Assembly: GCF_029167235.1 (NCBI RefSeq) | Contig: NZ_JARFTR010000207.1 | Coordinates: 1 to 64,000, forward strand | DNA length: 64,000 bases | DNA from: Kamptonema sp. UHCC 0994 | GTDB lineage: Bacteria; Cyanobacteriota; Cyanobacteriia; Cyanobacteriales; Microcoleaceae | Reading direction: 5' to 3' | In this document: piece by piece, positions 43,928 through 54,600 of the stretch | How positions within the stretch are numbered: the first letter of the stretch is position 1 | Layout: each line of letters opens with the position of its first letter | The notes under the pieces: model-generated | Told to the model about the DNA's origin: nothing | Database searches by the model: none | Seen by the model: the letters and a program-made list of their open reading frames with translations, nothing else | Position numbers and translations under genes: made by a program

Positions 43928-45278
43928 GCTTGTTTTGACGCATCCACTCTTCAACGAAATTGGTGTAAACTTCGCCGGCAAGGAAAGCGGGGGTTTCTAG
44001 GATTTTTTGATGGAAGCCGATAGTCGTGGGTACGCCGGTGATCGCGCATTCTCGGAGGGCGCGTTTCATCCTGCGGATGGCTGTGGGGCGATCGCGTCCC
44101 CAGACGATCAATTTACCAATCAAAGAATCATAATAAGGCGGGATCTCATAATCTGTGTAGACGTGAGAATCCATCCGCACGCCGGGGCCGCCGGGGGGTA
44201 AATAACCGCTGATTCTACCGGGATGGGGACGGAAGTTATGGTCTGGATCTTCGGCATTGATACGGCATTCTATGGCGTGCCCGTTCATTACAACTTGGTT
44301 TTGTGACAGTTGCAATTTTTCGCCTTGGGCGATGCGAATTTGTTCGGCGATTAGGTCGAGGCCGGTAATCATTTCAGTGACGGGATGTTCTACTTGGATG
44401 CGGGTGTTCATTTCCATGAAGTAGAATTTGCCGGATTTGTCAAGCAGAAATTCGACAGTTCCTGCGCCTGTGTAGTTGATAGATTTGGCAGCTTTGACAG
44501 CCGCATGACCCATTTTTTCTCGCAGTCTGGGAGTAAGGGCGGGGCTGGGGGCTTCTTCTAGGAGTTTTTGATGCCGCCGTTGGATGGAACAGTCTCTTTC
44601 GCCTAGGTGAATGACGTTACCGTGAGAGTCGGCGAGGATTTGAATTTCGATGTGGCGAGGGCATTCGATGAATTTTTCTAGGTAAATCCCTGGGTTGCCA
44701 AAGGCTGCATCAGCTTCACCTTGGGCGGCGGCTAGGAGTTTGGGGAGTTCGCATTCTTCTCGAACTAGCCTCATGCCGCGCCCACCGCCGCCTGCTGTGG
44801 CTTTGATCATTACGGGATAGCCAATTTCACGGGCGATCGCGATCGCTTCAGCTTCGTCTTTTAGCAATCCGCCGCTACCGGGGACTGTGGGCACTCCCAC
44901 TCGCTGCATGGTTTCTTTGGCTGTCGATTTGTCGCCCATCGATCGCATGGCTTCTGGAGAAGGGCCGACGAAGACGATCTGGTGATCGGCACAAATTTCG
45001 GCAAATTTGGCATTTTCCGCTAGGAAGCCGTAGCCGGGATGAATGGCTGTGGCATTGCGGGTGAGGGCGGCGGCGATGATATTGGGGATGTTCAAATAGC
45101 TTTTGCTGCTGGTGGGTTCACCTATGCAAACGGCTTCGTCCGCTAATTGGACATGGAGGGCGTGACGATCTATGGTGGAGTGTACCGCGACGGTTGGAAT
45201 CCCCATCTCTTCGCACGTGCGGATGATACGGAGGGCGATTTCTCCGCGATTGGCAATTAAGAGTTTGGAAAACCCCAT
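43923..45278 (-). CDS. accC: Acetyl-CoA carboxylase biotin carboxylase subunit
   Basis: Carboxylates biotin on the AccB carrier with ATP and bicarbonate, the first step of fatty-acid synthesis. The 451-aa protein starts [20 protein letters not shown] and shows the ATP-grasp glycine loop [14 protein letters not shown], the [21 protein letters not shown] region and [15 protein letters not shown]. An upstream in-frame ATG at 45350 would add 24 residues not typical of AccC. The stop lies in a heptamer array. Confidence 0.97.
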   Translation of the reverse strand: MGFSKLLIANRGEIALRIIRTCEEMGIPTVAVHSTIDRHALHVQLADEAVCIGEPTSSKSYLNIPNIIAAALTRNATAIHPGYGFLAENAKFAEICADHQIVFVGPSPEAMRSMGDKSTAKETMQRVGVPTVPGSGGLLKDEAEAIAIAREIGYPVMIKATAGGGGRGMRLVREECELPKLLAAAQGEADAAFGNPGIYLEKFIECPRHIEIQILADSHGNVIHLGERDCSIQRRHQKLLEEAPSPALTPRLREKMGHAAVKAAKSINYTGAGTVEFLLDKSGKFYFMEMNTRIQVEHPVTEMITGLDLIAEQIRIAQGEKLQLSQNQVVMNGHAIECRINAEDPDHNFRPHPGRISGYLPPGGPGVRMDSHVYTDYEIPPYYDSLIGKLIVWGRDRPTAIRRMKRALRECAITGVPTTIGFHQKILETPAFLAGEVYTNFVEEWMRQNKR

Positions 45279-45527
45279 CTTTGGTACTTGTGACTTTGCG
45301 ATCTGTAGAATAGACCTTTTAAGTATATTGTGGTAGTGGATTTTACCCAAAATCTAATTTAAAAAATTTGTTGCACAATTTTATGGTTTTGGTGTTAAGA
45401 TTGTAAATCGGCAGCGATAAAGTGAAAAGTATGAGCTTGCAACTTCTGGGGCTGAAGAAAAATCTTCAACTCAAAACCGCGCAGTATTGCGAGGTAGGAA
45501 GCAATCTCAAAACTTAAAGCTTAAAAA

Positions 45528-45608
45528 GCGGATGTGGCGGAATTGGTATACGCGCACGTTTGAGGGGCGTGTGGCTTGTCCTTGCGAGTTCGAGTCTCGC
45601 CATCCGCA
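45528..45608 (+). tRNA. tRNA-Leu (GAG anticodon)
   Basis: An 81-nt class II tRNA with a long variable arm. Acceptor GCGGATG pairs with CATCCGC plus A; the anticodon loop TTGAGGG gives GAG; the T-arm has GAGTTCGAGTCTC. No encoded CCA. A terminator follows at 45677. Confidence 0.95.
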
Positions 45609-45676
45609 TTTATGGGTTAGGTAATTAGTAGTTGGTGATTGCTAAGGTCTAACACTTTGGAACTAATACCTGCTGG

Positions 45677-45717
45677 ACAAGACTGGGGCGATCGCGTTTT
45701 CCAGTCTTGTTTTTTTA
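45677..45717 (+). terminator. Rho-independent terminator downstream of tRNA-Leu
   Basis: ACAAGACTGG and CCAGTCTTGT form a 10-bp stem across a loop containing a HIP1 octamer, followed by eight Ts. Confidence 0.85.
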
Positions 45718-45877
45718 GAGAGTGCGGCGATCGCGTGCCAATTTCTGGTATCTTGATAAAGTAAGCAGCACTCGTCGGGATTGCATCTAAGAAATTAAAA
45801 TTTGAGTTAGAAAAGCTGCTGGAAATACCCATAATTTGAAGTAATGGGGATTTGTCAATCAGTGGAGTATTAAAGGG

Positions 45878-46081
45878 ATGCAATCTCAGGAAAATTTGAA
45901 TAGCGCCAGTGTTGAAGAAGTGGTAAAGCGGATCTTTATCAATCGCAAGATTACTCGCGCCGATCAGAGAAGGTTTATGGCGGCGATGATGTCAAAGGAT
46001 GCTTTGACTGTGGAAGAACATGAGCAAATTGACCGAGTTTTTGATGGTTTGCGGCGCGGAGTTTTGAGGGTTGTAGATTAG
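45878..46081 (+). CDS. Small conserved cyanobacterial hypothetical protein
   Basis: A 67-aa helical, basic protein (VVKRIFINRKITRADQRRFMAAMMSKDALTVEEHEQIDRVFDGLRRG). The style is that of a small protein conserved across filamentous cyanobacteria; no function is known to me. No neighbours on the same strand downstream; it converges with the RluA gene. Confidence 0.75.
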   Translation: MQSQENLNSASVEEVVKRIFINRKITRADQRRFMAAMMSKDALTVEEHEQIDRVFDGLRRGVLRVVD

Positions 46082-46153
46082 GTGTATTAGCGAATCTCGC
46101 CCTAGGTATCGCGTTTTGAGGTGGTTGAGGAATAATTACTGAACTTTATTGGG

Positions 46154-47965
46154 TTAAAAAGGAGTTTCTATCTCTAAATTAATGTTTTTCCCTAACTGCG
46201 GATGCTGAAAATAAAGCTCCCTTGCGTGTAAGTGTAACCTATTTGCTGCGGTCTGACATCCATAGAGACGATCGCCTAAAATTGGTATTCCTAAACCTCT
46301 TTTATCTGACGCATGAACCCGAATCTGATGAGTACGACCGGTTAACGGCATAAACTCAATCCGAGTAAAATTTCCTTCCCTTTTCATCACTTGAAAACGA
46401 GTTAAACTGGGTTTCCCGTATTCTATATTTACTTGCTGATAGGGGCGATGTTCAGGATCTCCCCATAGTGGCAATGAAATCTCGCCACCATCATTTATTA
46501 CATTACCATAAAGTACCGCTTCATAAATCTTTTTAACTAATTTATGTTGAAATTGACGGCTTAATTCCCGATAAATTGGTAGGGAACGAGCTAATAGCAT
46601 AATTCCTGAAGTTTCCATATCCAAACGATGAACAGGGATAATATTTATGCCATCCGGTAACAACTGACGTAAGCGACTTAAAACGCTATCTTGTCTATCG
46701 CGATAACGACCAGGAACAGAAAGTAAACCTGATGGCTTGTTTACAGCTATTAGCCATTCATCTTCATAAATAATTGGTAAATTTTCTGTTATGGTAGGGA
46801 AACGGCATTGCCTTTTCCCTACTGCGATCTGATTTTCAGAGGTTTCTAAAAAACAATTTTGAGACAAACCTGATAGTAAAAATCCCATCAAGGGCTGACA
46901 GCGCTCCGCGCAAGCTCCATAAAATTCTCCCTGAATTTTATCAAGATTTATTGATGAATTTCCCCACCAAAACTCTGCCATTGCTAAGGGTTTAAGGTTA
47001 TTTATAGCTGCATAGTGGAGTAACTTCGGCGCACAACAATCTCCAGTACCCGTAGGCATTAAACCAGTTGGCATTAATTCTTGTAAGGAACGAGACTGGC
47101 CTGCAAAATTAGCGATACTGTAAGCAGCATACATCTGAGTTTGTAGTTGCTTTGATAGAGTTTTTCGCTGTTGTTTCAGTTGAGTAATTCTGGCATTAGC
47201 ATTGTCAATTATCGCCTTTAATGGCTGCAATTTTTCATTTTGATCTCGTTTAAGGTTACGCCTTTCAATTCCATCTTGTTGACTTTTTTGATCGAGGTTT
47301 TCGAGAGCTAAATTAAGTGCTTCATCTGTGAGGGTTTGGGAGATAAGTTGACGTTTTTCCTGTCGCTGTTGTTTGCAACTGCGATGACGTTCGCTCATTA
47401 ATTTTAACTGTTGTTCAAACTCGCTAGATAATGTTTGGTATTGTTGCCATTGCGGAAGTTGTTTTAGGGTAATTATCTCTTGTTTAATAGCATCTAATTC
47501 AGCTAAGGTATAAGCTTCTTCTAATGCTACTTTATCGCGTCCCGGAATTGGTGGAACCCAGCCATCAATAGTATGAGAACCATTGAGAAGGCCTGAGAAT
47601 GCTTTGAGTACCCGTTGTTCGCCATTAGGCATTTTAACTAATAGTATCCCATACATTTTACCTTCGCGGGAATAATCATTATTATTGGCTAATTGCTGCA
47701 TTAAACCTTTAGCAATTGCTTCAGCTATGGGAGTGCGGGGAAGTTTGAGTAATTCACCATTTTGAGGGGAGATTCCTTCGTAGTAATAGGTAGGATATGA
47801 GTTATGCAAAGAAACCGGGTTTCTCTGAAAAATCTTTGCTTTCTCAACTAGATATTGAGGAAGAAACCCGGTTTCTGGCTGGAAGTGGGTAAGTCCTGTA
47901 GAATATAAGTTATTGATAGTAGCATTTTGGTCAATAAAATCTGAGATGGGGTGAAGGTTTATCAT
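46154..47965 (-). CDS. RluA-type pseudouridine synthase with long N-terminal region
   Basis: A 603-aa protein whose C-terminal third (about 400-600) is an RluA-family pseudouridine synthase: NKPSGLLSVPGR, the catalytic VHRLDMETSGIMLLARS (Asp), and the late TGRTHQIRVHASDKRGLGIPI. RluA enzymes modify uridines in rRNA or tRNA. The N-terminal 380 residues contain a coiled-coil region rich in Gln and Lys and are seen in some long cyanobacterial forms. Residues about 22-58 are encoded by an inserted palindromic repeat (47791-47900) read in frame. It is 18 bp downstream of the helicase-like gene. Confidence 0.9.
   Translation of the reverse strand: MINLHPISDFIDQNATINNLYSTGLTHFQPETGFLPQYLVEKAKIFQRNPVSLHNSYPTYYYEGISPQNGELLKLPRTPIAEAIAKGLMQQLANNNDYSREGKMYGILLVKMPNGEQRVLKAFSGLLNGSHTIDGWVPPIPGRDKVALEEAYTLAELDAIKQEIITLKQLPQWQQYQTLSSEFEQQLKLMSERHRSCKQQRQEKRQLISQTLTDEALNLALENLDQKSQQDGIERRNLKRDQNEKLQPLKAIIDNANARITQLKQQRKTLSKQLQTQMYAAYSIANFAGQSRSLQELMPTGLMPTGTGDCCAPKLLHYAAINNLKPLAMAEFWWGNSSINLDKIQGEFYGACAERCQPLMGFLLSGLSQNCFLETSENQIAVGKRQCRFPTITENLPIIYEDEWLIAVNKPSGLLSVPGRYRDRQDSVLSRLRQLLPDGINIIPVHRLDMETSGIMLLARSLPIYRELSRQFQHKLVKKIYEAVLYGNVINDGGEISLPLWGDPEHRPYQQVNIEYGKPSLTRFQVMKREGNFTRIEFMPLTGRTHQIRVHASDKRGLGIPILGDRLYGCQTAANRLHLHARELYFQHPQLGKNINLEIETPF
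47791..47900. repeat. Inverted-repeat element of the AGAAACCCGGTTTCT family inside a coding sequence
   Basis: Arms AAGAAACCGGGTTTCTC and GAAGAAACCCGGTTTCT face each other across a 40-bp centre, with outer end GGGTAAGTCCT on the right. It is read in frame as part of the N-terminus of the RluA-type protein, encoding FQPETGFLPQYLVEKAKIF and following residues. Confidence 0.8.
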
Positions 47966-47983
47966 AATTAATGATATCAGATG

Positions 47984-50900
47984 TTAATCCTTAGACAAAA
48001 TCAAGTTAAGTACGTTTAACTCGTTAGAAGTCAAAAGATATTTATCTGTAAAAATCTTTTCCCTACTTTGTTCTAAACTGTAACTTCTAAACACAATAAA
48101 CGGGAAATCTTGATATTTATGTCCGATTGGCATTACACTACCTACAGGGTAGAGCGAGCGCATATAAGCCGACAAAATCTCTCGAAACTGCCTGTCTTCC
48201 GGTTCTTCCAGCCTGCTGTCAGCAAAATACTCCTGCATTTCCTCCCCGCTAACGAAGGCAAACAGCGGTATGGCATAATAGCGATCGAACTGCTGGCTAA
48301 ACTGTTCAAAATACTGAGTTTTTTCCACATCGCTGTTGAGAAATTGGACTAATTCGATCGCACCTCCTCTAATAGCCGATATTACATTCTCCGGGTACGA
48401 CTTGCTATCCCTAATCCGATACATTTTTTGCAGCAACTGATTATCTACACATTTTTTAATTTTCTGATGCAGCGATATCTGGTACTTTTCTGCCAACTTT
48501 TTATTAGCTAGAGGTACTACCAACAAACTACCACAAACATGACCAATCTCTAGATGATCGTAACTCAGCAAACCTGCAAGAGGATTGCACTTTTCCAAAA
48601 ACTTGCGATTAAAATCATCCCGCATTTCCAGGTAAGAATCGCCCTTGTGACGCGAGTTGTCAGAATTTGTCAAAACAAACTCCCCACGATCTAAAAGTTC
48701 TTCTAAACTCGTATAAACCTCCTTTAATAACATATCTCCTCGTTGGCTTTCGCTCTTTAAAGTCTTAATTAAAGAAGCCATCTTGTTACTAAAAGTATCG
48801 CCCACCGCGGAAACCGACTTACCACCGATGGGAATCATCAAAAACTTTTCCCTACCTAAATAACCATATCCCAAAATTCGCGTCATTACCGCCGTCTTCA
48901 GAATCAGCAGTAAATTTAACAAATTCAATTTACTTTCTTTTAAAGAAAGTTCCGCATCATCAGCATAATAAACTGCTGTATCAGACAGGTAAAAAAACAA
49001 CTCCTTATCTTCACCATCAAGGGTTTTCCCATGTTTATCTTCCCCGCGTCCCCGATAAATCACCTGTATCACTTCCATCAGATTTTTCTCAATCTGGAAG
49101 CGGGGAATATCAACTAAAATATGTTTTGTTTTCGGGAACGATAAGCCGCGACTTCCCGATGCAGTCATAAAGATAACTTTAGCTGTATCTTTACACTGCT
49201 GTATTTTTTGTTTTTCCTGTTCCGAGATACTAGCGTGAATTTCTAGATAATCGGTAAACTGCTCAAATTTGCCGCGACTATCTCGAATTCGAGCGATTAA
49301 TTCTGCCAATCTTTGCTTGTTTTGAATATAGACTATAATTTGTTCAACACCAGGTAAGGCTAATTTGGTTTCGATATCTGCAACTATTTCTGATTGTACT
49401 CTTTTTACTAAATTAGTATTCTCCTTTAAAGACACATCTTCATTATATCTAACAGTTTCTACAAATACCTTGTAAGTTATCTGCAAACTGCGGGCTGGGT
49501 AGGAATTCGCATTGATGGCCCTTGCAGGTAGCCCTTTGAATTCAAAAGGAATGGTTTGTAAAGGTGCAATTACATCCGAATTTTTTGGTAACTTTTTAAA
49601 GTAGATTTTATCCGGTTCTGGGGATGTATTTTCAAGGTGTTGTTTAATCACATCGGAGTCAACTATCGAAGCATCTGCTACAATAATTTTAGTATTAAAA
49701 CCATGTTCCGGCTTGTACAATTCATGTTTTTTGACAATCTTGGCAATTCCGGCTAAAAACTCAACGCCACCGTCATCTCCAGTAATTTCATCTATCATAA
49801 TGAAAATGTGTTTGATGCGACTAGATATTTCTTGCATCTTGGCGGGTATGACTAATTTTTCTCGTTTGTTATAAGTATCTTGAAATATCTTTTCTAAATA
49901 ATCTAGGGTGTTTTGTCCATTTTCTTTCATTCTTAAAGATTGGATAGATACCGTAGCGACAATATTGTTAGAGGTTTTACAGTTTATCAGGCTATAAATT
50001 CCATTGCAAATGCTATTTAGCACTCCCATAGTTTTGACGCTAGCTGGTTGAATTACGGTTTCATTCTTTCTTTCGATTTGTCGTTGGTGGTATTCTTTTG
50101 TCTTATTTTCTGGATTGTCTTGAAGAAAATGAACTGTTTGTTTTGTGAAGTTTTTCCTATGGCTATTCGATGCGTACTTGACTGTAAGCCGACCACCATT
50201 ACTTGCAATAATGTCGGAATTTGTGTTAATACAAAATAGCCGCTCGTCGCACAGCAACCCAGTGTTTTTATCTATGAATTTCTCGATAATATCTAAGTTT
50301 ACTTGCTTGCGGGGACTGACGTAGAAGAATAGGAAACCGTCATGGATATGTTGTTGGAGAAATTTTGCGATCGCCGTAGTTTTCCCAATTCCCGGATTCC
50401 CCGTCAAAAAGATATAGGTTTCATCAGATTGAAGCGCTTTCACAATCAATTCAGCATGAGCATTTCTCAGATGTAATCCGCGATAAATTTGCAAATCATC
50501 TGCCAGTTTATCTGAGATAATATCTATTGAATTCTCAAAATCGTCGATTCTCTCTGTATGACATACAGGTTCAGTGACATTTTTCCCAATTCCTAATAGA
50601 GAATTGACAAATTTTCGGCCTTCTTTGAAACTGCGAGCCGCGTTAAATTGAATAACATCCAAAACTTCGCTGCGGGAGTCACTAATTTCCTTGTTGGTAG
50701 GTTCGTTTTTGTAAATCTGGGCGCAAGTTGCTAACAACTTAAGTTTGTCCTTTCGTAGGGAAATAGCGCTAATATTGCGATCGCCATAACCCACCACATT
50801 CAACAAAACGTCAGCCTCACTTGAAATTATACCAGTTTGTTCCAGAAATCCATAAAAGCTGTGAGCATAGCTACCAGCCTGAATTAACTTCGTACTTTCC

Positions 50901-51637
50901 TTATCCTTATACTTAAAAGCTGTAAAAAAGCGTTTTAAATCCTCCGAGAAATCCACACCTAAAGTGCTCGTATCCATCCGCAGATTAGAAAACACACTTT
51001 TCGATCGCAAATAACTAATTTCTCTGAGTAAATATTTTCTGATCGCCTCTATTTCATTGATATCCTCCGGTTTTGGAGCTAACATCGGAGAAAACACAGA
51101 CAAATCAACGCAGAGAATTCTAAAATCATTCCCGTGTTGTAACAGGATGAGCGTATCAGCTTGCAAAAACTCGCCTTTTTTCGAGTAGCGCCGGATGTAC
51201 GAGTTAATTTCATCATCTGATAAACTAAGTTTGGTAGTTTTTAACTGAGATAATAGTTCTTTAAACGCTTCTTTTTCACCTTTTTTATAGGTTCTGATAC
51301 TATTAGCATCACTAAAACTACAATGACAATACAAAATTTGCAATCTGTGCAAATTCCAGCCAGTAGATTTGACGTACTCCCGGAAAAAATTCAACCCACC
51401 AAGAAAGCCTTTTTGAACAAAAAACAGGCTCCATTTTTCAACAACTTGAGCATCTAGACTAGCCAGCAGATTAGCTTCTTTGATTATTTCCGCCATCATC
51501 TTTGGCAATTTGAGCTGCTGCAAATCCCGACTGTAAGAATCACCAAAATTGTGAGCCAGCTTTTCCTTTTTAATATATGCCAGAATCCCGATATTGAATC
51601 CCACCTCAAACAGCCGTCCAAAATCTTCACTTATCAT
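47984..51637 (-). CDS. Large helicase-like P-loop ATPase of unknown family
   Basis: A 1217-aa protein. Residues 1-390 are unlike anything I recognise; EFLQADTLILLQHG...ILCVDLSVFS near 155-185 looks like a degenerate nuclease-type core but lacks the Lys. The ATPase part has Walker A GNPGIGKTT (near 413), Walker B IMIDEITGDDGG (near 614) with a long insertion between, then helicase-like motifs TASGSRGLSFPKTKHILVD (near 825) and QVIYRGRGE (near 857), as in superfamily 2 C-terminal halves. The start overlaps the stop of the 1008-aa gene by one base (TAATG), so the two proteins are probably made in fixed ratio and act together. No defence family I know matches the pair. Confidence 0.7.
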   Translation of the reverse strand: MISEDFGRLFEVGFNIGILAYIKKEKLAHNFGDSYSRDLQQLKLPKMMAEIIKEANLLASLDAQVVEKWSLFFVQKGFLGGLNFFREYVKSTGWNLHRLQILYCHCSFSDANSIRTYKKGEKEAFKELLSQLKTTKLSLSDDEINSYIRRYSKKGEFLQADTLILLQHGNDFRILCVDLSVFSPMLAPKPEDINEIEAIRKYLLREISYLRSKSVFSNLRMDTSTLGVDFSEDLKRFFTAFKYKDKESTKLIQAGSYAHSFYGFLEQTGIISSEADVLLNVVGYGDRNISAISLRKDKLKLLATCAQIYKNEPTNKEISDSRSEVLDVIQFNAARSFKEGRKFVNSLLGIGKNVTEPVCHTERIDDFENSIDIISDKLADDLQIYRGLHLRNAHAELIVKALQSDETYIFLTGNPGIGKTTAIAKFLQQHIHDGFLFFYVSPRKQVNLDIIEKFIDKNTGLLCDERLFCINTNSDIIASNGGRLTVKYASNSHRKNFTKQTVHFLQDNPENKTKEYHQRQIERKNETVIQPASVKTMGVLNSICNGIYSLINCKTSNNIVATVSIQSLRMKENGQNTLDYLEKIFQDTYNKREKLVIPAKMQEISSRIKHIFIMIDEITGDDGGVEFLAGIAKIVKKHELYKPEHGFNTKIIVADASIVDSDVIKQHLENTSPEPDKIYFKKLPKNSDVIAPLQTIPFEFKGLPARAINANSYPARSLQITYKVFVETVRYNEDVSLKENTNLVKRVQSEIVADIETKLALPGVEQIIVYIQNKQRLAELIARIRDSRGKFEQFTDYLEIHASISEQEKQKIQQCKDTAKVIFMTASGSRGLSFPKTKHILVDIPRFQIEKNLMEVIQVIYRGRGEDKHGKTLDGEDKELFFYLSDTAVYYADDAELSLKESKLNLLNLLLILKTAVMTRILGYGYLGREKFLMIPIGGKSVSAVGDTFSNKMASLIKTLKSESQRGDMLLKEVYTSLEELLDRGEFVLTNSDNSRHKGDSYLEMRDDFNRKFLEKCNPLAGLLSYDHLEIGHVCGSLLVVPLANKKLAEKYQISLHQKIKKCVDNQLLQKMYRIRDSKSYPENVISAIRGGAIELVQFLNSDVEKTQYFEQFSQQFDRYYAIPLFAFVSGEEMQEYFADSRLEEPEDRQFREILSAYMRSLYPVGSVMPIGHKYQDFPFIVFRSYSLEQSREKIFTDKYLLTSNELNVLNLILSKD

Positions 51638-54600
51638 TATTTTGCACCTCTCTCAGTTACGCTCAATACTTCTCTTACCTTATTCAAAAAAGCCAGCGAG
51701 TTAAACTCTGCACTCCCGCCCGCATGACTAAATATAGATAGATTACCAACCGAATCATCGCCGATAATATGAGAGTATGGATCGAGTTTCAAACTAATCT
51801 GTTGACGGGCTTCATACCTGGAAAAGTGGAATATGGTTAAATAGTGTAGTAAAGTATCTTTAATTTCACCATCATACATCAAACCTTGGCGAATATCTTG
51901 GTCATCCAGAATGCCTTCATATATATTCAATAGTGTCGAGTAAGAAATCACACCATTGTAAAAGTTCTTTTCCCCTTGTTCTACTCTGATACCATTAAAC
52001 AAATTGAAAAACATCACAGCTTGTTGACTGGGATCTTTTGATAAACTTTCCAGTTCCGTTGTATCCTGAATGTAGAAAGATTCTCCCTTGTGTCCTTTCA
52101 GACTGCGGACGTAATATTTATCAAAAAATATCGGATAAATCCTGATATCTTGTCGCTCTCCTTTTAAAATTTCAATCAGCTTTTTCGACATGAAAAATAA
52201 TTCTTCATCTTCATCTGTCTGGGTAATGTGCAGCGTGCTTGTATAAGGTGCTTGTGCAATATACAGGAAATTGCGATAGCCATACTTGTAGAGTTGGCTG
52301 ACAGTATCTTCGAGGATTGATGGCTGAGTATAAAGGTTTTGAACGCTGTAGTTTTCTGATAATGTTTTTAGCATTCCGACTTGAATTGTATCCTCTGATA
52401 GGCGTTTGATTCCCGCAACTTCACCTAACAAACAGGTTTTTCTCTGAAAGCGATCGCTATTACCTTTTTTCGCATCACTTTCGCAACTGGAGACGACAAT
52501 AATTGCTAAATTATCCAACTCTGGAGATAGTGGAACATTCCTGAATTTAAACTTTTTAGGAAGAATTGAATAGAGGGAACTTAAACCATTGCGGATACTG
52601 AAACCATTGGGTTTTCCCTTGATGCGAAACCCTTGAGAAGTCGATCGGTATTTTTCACTAAAAAGATGAGACAATGTTTTGGAAACGTTAGCCATAAACT
52701 TTTCCGACGGCGAAGGGTGATTGTGGTCGCATTCGTGAAGTCTCACCATCGGAATAAACAAATTCTTTTTCTGATTGTGTAACAAGATTTCCAAGCAAAT
52801 ATAAGACAGCAGTGAAATAGAGAATTTGTAAACAAATCCTGCTTCTGGTTTCAAACCTTCCTGGCTGTCTAAACGTCTATTGTTATAGCAAAATAACAGC
52901 ATTTTATACTGCTTGAAAGAGTTGTCACATACGCTCATTAGACTTTCGGGAACCCACATTACAGGCAAAGCATTAATGCCCTTAATGTTGTATTCTATAC
53001 TGAAATTTTGAAATTCATCAGTAGAAAAATAACGGACATCTTCAATTATGATATTGACTGGTAGTTGACAGATAGCTGTTTCGTTGATGCTCGATTCTTC
53101 AACAGTGATATACTGAAGTGCTTGCTTGGGATTTCGTTGCAGAACATCATTAAAAAATCGACCTGTCGTTAAAGCGTTATCGAGGTCTTCTAGAATGCCT
53201 CTTTTGATGCTGATATGTCGCGGCTCTGTGCGACTTGGCAAAATTGTTTCGCGATCTAAAAACTTTCTTAAGAGTTGTTTTAAACGCTCTATTTTTACTT
53301 CAACATGATATGTATTTAAGCCTTTTATGATGCCTCGAAATATTCCCTTTTTCTTTTCTTCATCAGAATCTCTGAGTACAGACCTTACTGCTTCAAAGCT
53401 TTGTCTAGGATCGTAAGTTAATTCAGATTCAGGGTTGTAATCGGGTGCTAAGGGATTGCTCCGAGAAGCAAATACAAAATAGTACAAGAATGCTATTTTT
53501 AATACCTTGCGAATAAAGGTTTCGCTAGTGTAGCTATCCGCCAATTCAGCTTGGTGTTCCTCACTTTCAGGATTTAGCAAATTCAGGTTATAGTCAAACA
53601 CAGGTTCACCGCCGCGTGCTTGAACTTCGTTGCCAAATTTCATTTTTAAACCAAAAATATATTTACGTTCGCTCAAATGGCTGTCTGTGGTTTCTCCTAA
53701 ATAGCCTGCTACAATTGGAATGATGGGAAGTGCATCTAAGGCTTCCGCTCTGGAAAACATATCTCTGTAGTTAACTGTGACACCAGCATAATTGACATTA
53801 TAATAGCCGTCATCTTTTGTGAGATCGCTAATGTATTCTTCGATCCACCTAAGCCGTCGTATCAATTGTTCTAAATAGATAATACCAACACTATCTGTGT
53901 TGCTAGTGCGGAGGTGTTCTAGTAGATACTCCAAGTAGGTAATTTTAGCTTCTTTTTTTAGCTTCCCTAGAGTTTCTTTGTCTACAATTTTGAGCAACTT
54001 GTGAAAATCAGAATTTCCATTTTTAACCTCCTCATCAAGCCGATGACGCAGTTCTTGCTTATCGCTTTCACTCTCAGCATTTTCATTAATGTAATTTTGT
54101 AAACCCTCCTTGAGTTGTTGCTGAAAGATGTCTGAATCTCGCACGGTGATAGTCAATTTATGCAGCTTCAAAATTGCCGTTGTCCCAACAGTATTTGGGC
54201 GCTGCAAAGTTAGCTTCTTTTTCGCTAAGATAGGAGAGGATTTGGCAAAATCGTATTTGAAACCTAATTCTTGACCGCTTCCCTGAAAAACTGGTGATTC
54301 TAAAGGCTCAATTAAGTTAGAGACGAAATCTGCAATAGCATCATTACCTCCCACAGCAGATGCTAAATGTTGACGCAAACAATCTCTAATTTGTCTAATT
54401 TGATTGCCAAATTTAGTTTCAACTTCCCCTGGAAAATTGACTGTAGCAGAACGTGCTTGGCGTTCAAAAGAACCCAAGGGAGGAATGATTTGTAATTGGG
54501 AGACTTCATTGGCAATTGCATCAATATCAATTACCAGGCGATAGTTATCACTTGACCGACTAAAAGGATTTTGACTCTGCAAAACTCCTAAGATTTTATC

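Noticed and set aside
45617-45883. 88-codon minus-strand ORF between tRNA-Leu and the small conserved gene
   Set aside because: It reads backward through the tRNA-Leu terminator and a HIP1 site, and has no protein-like features.
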